A stretch of DNA of 9,642 nucleotides from Candidatus Aerophobota bacterium (lineage in GTDB: Bacteria; Aerophobota; Aerophobia; Aerophobales; JAGGXI01). The stretch spans positions 1-9,642 of the forward strand of contig JAGGXI010000088.1 in assembly GCA_021163155.1 (NCBI GenBank), written 5' to 3'. Of this stretch, positions 5,609-9,642 are shown in pieces. Every line of letters begins with the position of its first letter. The first letter of the stretch is position 1. Under the pieces are notes generated by a model that was not told the DNA's origin, did not search any database, and was given only the letters and a program-made list of their open reading frames with translations. The position numbers were made by a program, and so were the translations under genes.

Positions 5609-5646
5609 AGTTAGAGATGATTGGGAGGTTAAAGCCTACCCTAACT
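5609..5646 (+). other. Possible RNA hairpin upstream of tRNA-Gln
   Basis: AGTTA (5609-5613) pairs with TAACT (5642-5646). GGGAGG (5623-5628) pairs with CCTACCC, leaving one bulged A (5635-5641). This is a two-part stem with an internal loop. It resembles no riboswitch or small RNA that I recognise. Confidence 0.25.
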
Positions 5647-5658
5647 TATCCGTATAGT
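5629..5658 (+). promoter_or_regulatory. Weak promoter candidate for tRNA-Gln
   Basis: TTAAAG (5629-5634), an 18-base spacer and TATAGT (5653-5658). The -10 is good and sits 15 bases before the tRNA, but the -35 is poor. Confidence 0.3.
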
Positions 5659-5673
5659 AGGACGAGTAAAATA

Positions 5674-5748
5674 TGGGGCGTGGTGAAGCGGTAACACAAC
5701 GGACTTTGGATCCGTCATTCGGAGGTTCGAATCCTCCCGCCCCAGCCA
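5674..5748 (+). tRNA. tRNA-Gln (anticodon TTG)
   Basis: A complete 75-base cloverleaf. The acceptor stem TGGGGCG (5674-5680) pairs with CGCCCCA (5738-5744). The anticodon stem ACGGA/TCCGT (5699-5703, 5711-5715) encloses CTTTGGA, giving anticodon TTG (5706-5708), which reads CAA. The T arm is GGAGG-TTCGAAT-CCTCC. The discriminator base is G, and the CCA end is encoded (5746-5748). The weak U1-A72 first pair and G73 are typical bacterial glutamine identity elements. No clear terminator follows, as repeats begin within a few dozen bases. Confidence 0.97.
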
Positions 5749-5759
5749 AACTAATTAGC

Positions 5760-6018
5760 TTATAGTAGAGGATTAGAGGACAGAGATACTGGTAGCCGCA
5801 ACCTTCAGGTTGCGTAAAAGCAGGATTAGAGGATTAGAGGATTAAAGGGGAAACCAAATAAAAACAAAGAAAAAAAAGCAGGATTAAAGGGAAAAGCAGT
5901 GAGACATAAACTGGTAGCCGCAGGCTTTAGCCTGCGTAAAGGCAGGATTAAAGGGAAAAGCAGTGGGACGTAAGACGTAAAAAGTGAGATGTGAAAAGCA
6001 AAAAAGAGGATTAAATAG
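5760..6018 (+). repeat. Mosaic of interspersed and 8-bp tandem repeats
   Basis: The whole tRNA-thiL gap is repeat DNA. Hairpin repeats lie at 5791-5814 (GCAACC-TTCA-GGTTGC) and 5913-5936 (GCAGGC-TTTA-GCCTGC), both starting GGTAGCCGC. Three units of GATTAGAG/GATTAAAG lie at 5824-5847. A segment starting GCAGGATTAAAGGGAAAAGC occurs at 5878 and again 64 bases later at 5942, continuing into GACGTAAAA-like sequence. The same vocabulary returns at 9469-9642. No open reading frame of note. Confidence 0.8.
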
Positions 6019-6056
6019 TTACAAAATATTTTAAGATGAATTAATGGCGATAAATT

Positions 6057-7058
6057 ATGAAATTATCTCAAGTAGGTGAGTTTGAACTTATTAAACAAAT
6101 TAGACTTAATTTAAAAAATTTTCAAAAAAACGTAGTTGTAGGAATAGGAGATGATGCTGCACTTACAAGAATGCCTTCCAAAGAATTTCTCTTATCCACT
6201 ACTGATACATTAGTAGAGAATGTCCATTTTAAGTGGGATTATGCCTCTCCTTTTCAAGTAGGGTGGAAGGCATTAGCTGTAAACATATCCGATATTGCTG
6301 CTATGGGAGGTAAGCCTACTTATTGTTTAATTTCTTTAGCTATAAGCAAAGATACAAAAAAATCTTTAGTGAATGAATTATACAAAGGATTAAAAAAGAT
6401 AGCTTCTTTATACAAAATAAATATAATAGGGGGAGATTTAGTCTACTCGCCTGTTTTTATGATTACAATATGTTTATTAGGAGAAGTAGATAAAGATAAT
6501 TTTATTCTTCGTTCAGGAGCAAAGAAGGGAGATTTAATCTATGTTACCGGCGATTTAGGAGTATCAAAAGCAGGGTTAACTTACCTTGAGAGATTTAATA
6601 TAAAGGAAAAGGTAGAGAAAAAACCTCTTTTTATTAAAAAACACCTTATGCCTTATCCTAAGTTAAAAGAAGGTCAGCAAATAGCTCAAAATAAGTTATC
6701 TAATGCAATGATTGATATTAGTGATGGTTTAATCTCTGATCTTTCTCATATAGCCGAAGAAAGTGGTGTGGGAGTAGTTATCCGGGAGGAGAAAGTTCCT
6801 CTTGATTCTTCTGTAAAAAAATTTGCTAAAGAGCTAAAAACTTCCCCTTTAGATTGGGCACTTTATGGTGGAGAAGATTATGAGCTTCTTTTTACAGTAT
6901 CTCAGAGTAAAAAGAGGCTGGTAGAAGAGACTCTCTCTTTTTCTCCTATCCTTATTGGCGAGATAGTAGATGAAAGAGAAGGAATTAATTTAATAGATAT
7001 ATCAGGTAAGAAGGTAAAGTTAAAAGGGAAAGGATATAATCATTTTTTTGAAAATTGA
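6057..7058 (+). CDS. thiL: Thiamine-monophosphate kinase
   Basis: Phosphorylates thiamine monophosphate with ATP to make thiamine diphosphate, the last step of vitamin B1 biosynthesis, in the cytoplasm. At 333 residues it has the normal length, and it follows the AIR-synthetase-like (PurM/ThiL) fold. Visible motifs are the opening KLSQVGEFELI, GIGDDAAL (29-36), STTDTLVENVHF (47-58), NISDIAAMGG (76-85), GGDLVYSP (125-132), DISDGLISDL (220-229) and YGGEDYELLF (270-279). The conserved aspartates in these bind Mg-ATP and substrate. The ATG matches the usual start of the family, but the ribosome site is weak. Twenty bases separate its stop from gap, so the two are probably cotranscribed. That is not a standard pairing, and no other thiamine gene is in view. 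Confidence 0.95.
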   Translation: MKLSQVGEFELIKQIRLNLKNFQKNVVVGIGDDAALTRMPSKEFLLSTTDTLVENVHFKWDYASPFQVGWKALAVNISDIAAMGGKPTYCLISLAISKDTKKSLVNELYKGLKKIASLYKINIIGGDLVYSPVFMITICLLGEVDKDNFILRSGAKKGDLIYVTGDLGVSKAGLTYLERFNIKEKVEKKPLFIKKHLMPYPKLKEGQQIAQNKLSNAMIDISDGLISDLSHIAEESGVGVVIREEKVPLDSSVKKFAKELKTSPLDWALYGGEDYELLFTVSQSKKRLVEETLSFSPILIGEIVDEREGINLIDISGKKVKLKGKGYNHFFEN

Positions 7059-7062
7059 TTGG

Positions 7063-7069
7063 AAGGAGG
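7063..7069 (+). promoter_or_regulatory. Ribosome binding site deciding the gap start
   Basis: AAGGAGG lies nine bases before the ATG at 7079. A longer frame from TTG at 7055 would read through this site and overlap the thiL stop by four bases. The ATG start gives MCKIGINGFGRIGR, the normal GAPDH beginning. Confidence 0.85.
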
Positions 7070-7078
7070 GAGTTAAAA

Positions 7079-8089
7079 ATGTGTAAAATAGGTATTAATG
7101 GATTTGGAAGAATTGGAAGAATTACCTTAAGAGCGGCTTTAAAAAAAGATACAAATCTCGATTTTATAGCCGTAAATGATTTAACCGATGCTAAAACATT
7201 AGCTCATCTATTTAAATATGATTCTGCTTTTGGCGTTTACCCTGGAAAGGTAGAAGTAAAAGGGAATAGTATAATAATTGATGGTAGAGAGATAAAGGTG
7301 CTATCGATTAGGGAGCCATCTCAACTTCCATGGAAGAATTTGGGGGTAGAGATAGTGATAGAATCAACTGGAAGATTTAAAACTGCAGAGGAGGCAGGAA
7401 AGCATATTACGGCGGGTGCTAAGAAGGTAATTATTAGTGCTGCAGGAAAAGGTGTAGATATAATGGTTAATATGGGAGTTAATGAGAAGGATTATAACCC
7501 TGATAAGCATCATATTATTTCTATGGCTTCCTGCACTACCAATAGCCTTACTCCAGTAATGAAAGTAATTGAAGATAATTTTGGCGTAGAAAAATCACTA
7601 ATGACCACTATTCATTCTTACACTAATGATCAGAGAATCCTGGATTTTCCTCATAAAGACTTGAGAAGGGCAAGGGCAGCAGCAGTTTCAATTATTCCTA
7701 CTACTACTAATGCTGCAATAGCCGTAACGAAGGTTATTCCTTCACTTAAAGGAAAGTTTGATGGAATGGCAATGCGTGTTCCTACTATTGTTGGATCTAT
7801 TTCTGACATCACTGTTATTATAAAGAGAAATACCACGGTCGAGGAAGTGAATAGTGTTTTGAAAAAGGCTTCGGAAAATGAGATGAAAGGAATATTGGGA
7901 TATACTGAGGAACCATTGGTTTCTAGGGATATTGTAGGAAATAGTTACTCAGCAACTGTAGATGCTCTTTCGACAAGGGTGATGGATGGGAATATGGTGA
8001 AGGTTCTTAGCTGGTATGATAATGAGTGGGGTTACTCCTGCCGATTAGTAGATTTAGCAGAATACATCAGTAAAAGGATGGATGAGTAG
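7079..8089 (+). CDS. gap: Glyceraldehyde-3-phosphate dehydrogenase, type I
   Basis: Catalyses oxidative phosphorylation of glyceraldehyde-3-phosphate to 1,3-bisphosphoglycerate with NAD in glycolysis. It is a cytoplasmic tetramer of 336-residue subunits, the normal length. The nucleotide-binding GINGFGRIGR is at residues 5-14, and the acidic residue after the second strand (VND, 33-35) points to NAD. The active site is SCTTN (151-155) with catalytic C152 and its partner H179 (TTIHSYT). The tail motif MVKVLSWYDNEWGYS is at 306-320. The usual S-T-G-A-A of the phosphate-binding loop reads T-T-N-A-A (208-213), so the glycine is an asparagine. The stop codon and last two residues (DE) are contributed by a repeat element that starts at 8082. 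pgk, the next pathway step, follows 197 bases later. Confidence 0.97.
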   Translation: MCKIGINGFGRIGRITLRAALKKDTNLDFIAVNDLTDAKTLAHLFKYDSAFGVYPGKVEVKGNSIIIDGREIKVLSIREPSQLPWKNLGVEIVIESTGRFKTAEEAGKHITAGAKKVIISAAGKGVDIMVNMGVNEKDYNPDKHHIISMASCTTNSLTPVMKVIEDNFGVEKSLMTTIHSYTNDQRILDFPHKDLRRARAAAVSIIPTTTNAAIAVTKVIPSLKGKFDGMAMRVPTIVGSISDITVIIKRNTTVEEVNSVLKKASENEMKGILGYTEEPLVSRDIVGNSYSATVDALSTRVMDGNMVKVLSWYDNEWGYSCRLVDLAEYISKRMDE

Positions 8090-8275
8090 ATGGGTAAATA
8101 AGTAAATAAAGAAAATGAGTAAATAAGTAAATAAGTAAAATAAGTAAGTAAATGAGTAAATAAGTAAATAAGAAAATAAGTAAATAAGGAAGGAAGTACA
8201 AGAAATAGTACTAAAAAGTTTTATCCCATTTACTCATAAACAGCAACAGAGGGGAAAAGTCCCGAGATATTCTTG
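8082..8275 (+). repeat. Inverted-repeat element with 8-bp tandem units, copy 2
   Basis: The left arm begins ATGAGTAGATGGGT (8082-8095) and matches, inverted, TCCCATTTACTCAT (8226-8239) at 12 of 14 positions. Between them is an array of AGTAAATA-like 8-base units (to about 8187). The right side continues ATAAACAGC ... AAAAGTCCCGAGAT as in the copy at 5437. That copy has one extra 8-base unit (CTATTTAC) in its right arm. The element spans the end of gap and the leader of pgk. Confidence 0.65.
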
Positions 8276-8286
8276 TCACAAGATGG

Positions 8287-9537
8287 ATGAAAATGGAAAA
8301 ATTGTCTATTGAAGATATAGAGCTAAAAGATAAAAAGGTATTAATGAGGGTTGATTTTAATGTTCCCCTTAATAAGGAAGGTAAAATTAGTGATGATACA
8401 AGAATAAGAGCCTCTCTTCCTTCTATTAAATATATTTTAGATAAGGGAGCGAGCTTAATTCTCATCTCTCACCTTGGAAGACCGAAAGGAAAAGTGGTTG
8501 AAGAGTTACGGATGAATCCTGTAGCTCATCGTTTGGAGGAAATTTTACAGAAAAGGGTTTTAAAGCTAAATGATTGTGTAGGAGAAAAAGTAAGAGAAAC
8601 AATAGAAAAGATGGAAAAAGGAGATATCGTCCTCTTAGAAAATACTCGTTTTCATAAGGAAGAAGAGGAGAATGATCCTCATTTTGCAAAAGAGCTTGCT
8701 GATTTAGGCGATATTTTTGTTAACGATGCCTTTGGAACTGCTCATCGCTCCCACGCTTCTACAGTAGGCGTAGCAAAATTTCTTCCTTCAGCAATGGGAT
8801 TTTTGATGAAAAAAGAGATAAAGGTTTTAGGAAAAATTCTCACCTCTCCCGATGTTCCTTTTATTGCTATTTTGGGAGGAGCTAAGGTTTCCGATAAAAT
8901 AGGCCTCCTTTGTAATCTTCTGGATAAATGTGAGAGCATCCTTATTGGTGGAGCAATGAGTTACACCTTTCTTAAAGCTAAAGGGATTGATGTAGGAAAA
9001 TCATTATGGGAAAAGAATAAAATAGATGAGGCTAAGAGGATTTTGGAGGATGCTCATCGTAATAAAAGATGTAAAATTTTTCTCCCTCTCGACCATATTG
9101 TAGCTAAGAAAGCCGAAGAGGAAATAGATACAAAAAGTGTTAAGCAAAATGGGATTTCTTCTGACTATATGGCTTTAGATATAGGCCCTGAAACTATTAA
9201 ACTTTTTAAAAGAATTATTAATGAAGCTAAAACAATTTTCTGGAATGGACCTATGGGAGTATTTGAGATTAAAGAATTTGCCAAAGGGACAGAGGCTATA
9301 GCTAAAGAGCTTGCCAATTCAAAAGCAAGTGTTGTCGTAGGTGGTGGTGACTCTATAGCTGTTCTTAAAAGGTTGGATTTAGAAGATAAAATTACCTTTA
9401 TATCTACTGGAGGAGGAGCTTCTCTAAAATTTCTGGAAGGCAGAGTATTGCCTGGAGTAGAAGCGATAAACGTAAAACGTGAAAGGCAAAAAACAGGACT
9501 AAAAAATAGGATTAAAGGACTAAAAAAGCAGGATTAA
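8287..9537 (+). CDS. pgk: Phosphoglycerate kinase
   Basis: Transfers phosphate from 1,3-bisphosphoglycerate to ADP in glycolysis, a two-domain cytoplasmic monomer. Motifs run in order: RVDFNVP (21-27), SHLGRPKG (61-68), LLENTRFHKEE (116-126), NDAFGTAHRSHAS (146-158), GGAKVSDKI (197-205), GGAMSYTFLKAKG (221-233), DIGPET (298-303), WNGPMGVFE (319-327), GGGDS (352-356) and STGGGASLKFLEG (373-385). The family normally ends soon after LPGVEA. Here 22 extra residues follow I394, with nine lysines or arginines, encoded by sequence of the intergenic repeat type. Neither ATG 8287 nor ATG 8293 has a clear ribosome site; the first is used here. The leader is occupied by the repeat element from 8082, so cotranscription with gap is likely but not shown. 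Confidence 0.95.
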   Translation: MKMEKLSIEDIELKDKKVLMRVDFNVPLNKEGKISDDTRIRASLPSIKYILDKGASLILISHLGRPKGKVVEELRMNPVAHRLEEILQKRVLKLNDCVGEKVRETIEKMEKGDIVLLENTRFHKEEEENDPHFAKELADLGDIFVNDAFGTAHRSHASTVGVAKFLPSAMGFLMKKEIKVLGKILTSPDVPFIAILGGAKVSDKIGLLCNLLDKCESILIGGAMSYTFLKAKGIDVGKSLWEKNKIDEAKRILEDAHRNKRCKIFLPLDHIVAKKAEEEIDTKSVKQNGISSDYMALDIGPETIKLFKRIINEAKTIFWNGPMGVFEIKEFAKGTEAIAKELANSKASVVVGGGDSIAVLKRLDLEDKITFISTGGGASLKFLEGRVLPGVEAINVKRERQKTGLKNRIKGLKKQD

Positions 9538-9563
9538 AGGATTAGAGGATTAGAGGATTAGAG
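9469..9563 (+). repeat. Repeat sequence running through the pgk 3' end
   Basis: From AACGTAAAACGTGAAAGGC (9469) onward the sequence resembles 5965-6015 (GACGTAAAA, GTGAAAAGCAAAAAA, AGGATTAA). It passes the pgk stop (9535-9537) and ends in four 8-base units, GATTAAAG then three of GATTAGAG (9532-9563). The same 8-base unit is found at 5824-5847. Confidence 0.65.
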
Positions 9564-9595
9564 GGAAAACAAAGAAAAACAGTGAGAAGCAAACT

Positions 9596-9621
9596 GGTAG
9601 CCGCGAGGCTCAGAGCCTGCG
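9596..9621 (+). repeat. Hairpin repeat, GGTAGCCGC family
   Basis: GGTAGCCGC followed by the hairpin GAGGCT-CAG-AGCCT and GCG, then AAAAGGTAGGATGTGAG to the window end. It is preceded by CAGTGAGAAGCAAACT, similar to the bases before the copy at 5913, so the surrounding mosaic is duplicated as well. Confidence 0.8.
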
Positions 9622-9642
9622 AAAAGGTAGGATGTGAGAGAA

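Noticed and set aside
7055-7078. N-terminal extension of GAPDH from TTG at 7055
   Set aside because: The added residues (MIGRRELK) translate the Shine-Dalgarno region. The ATG at 7079 has ideal spacing and the canonical family start.
8090-8190. CRISPR or replication-origin iterons in the AGTAAATA array
   Set aside because: The period is only 8 bases, there are no spacers, no rep or dnaA gene or DnaA boxes are nearby, and the array is part of an element also seen at 5437.
8211-8465. Minus-strand open frame over the pgk start
   Set aside because: It is antisense to conserved PGK motifs (RVDFNVP, SHLGRPKG) and begins in repeat DNA.

Overview
The window looks like a contig from an uncultivated, low-GC, diderm (outer-membrane) bacterium. 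Three proteins carry signal peptides followed by outer-membrane beta-barrel-like sequence, two of them of the PorV/PorQ (UPF0164-like) type. Intergenic space is crowded with short, degenerate interspersed repeats. This style is familiar from candidate-phylum metagenome bins (Omnitrophota, Aerophobota, Desantisbacteria and similar), but the phylum cannot be fixed from sequence alone. All recognised genes are on the + strand.

Layout. 1-483: repeats and AT-rich DNA, then a small outer-membrane barrel-like protein (484-1200). 1201-1920: repeats, a possible minus-strand gene remnant (1392-1544), a 39-bp tandem of hairpin repeats (up to 1755) and a promoter leading to a PorV-like gene (1921-2805). 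A strong extended -10 promoter precedes a coiled-coil protein with three 15-residue repeats (2934-3380), followed by peptide deformylase (3476-3919). After another hairpin repeat comes a two-gene unit: a stand-alone Lrp/AsnC-type ligand-binding (RAM) domain (4099-4329) and a second PorV-like protein that starts at TTG one base later (4331-5371). 5372-6056 is noncoding apart from tRNA-Gln(TTG) (5674-5748) and is a mosaic of repeats. The last block is metabolic: thiL (6057-7058), gap (7079-8089) and pgk (8287-9537). The gap and pgk products catalyse consecutive glycolytic steps.

No defence system, CRISPR array, prophage or intact transposase is visible. The most interesting signal is the repeats. 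One family has a constant GGTAGCCGC arm and a hairpin whose stem changes by compensatory substitution between copies. A second family has imperfect terminal inverted repeats and 8-bp tandem units. Repeats also reach into genes: the stop codon of gap lies in the left inverted repeat of one element, and the last 22 codons of pgk are repeat-like sequence.
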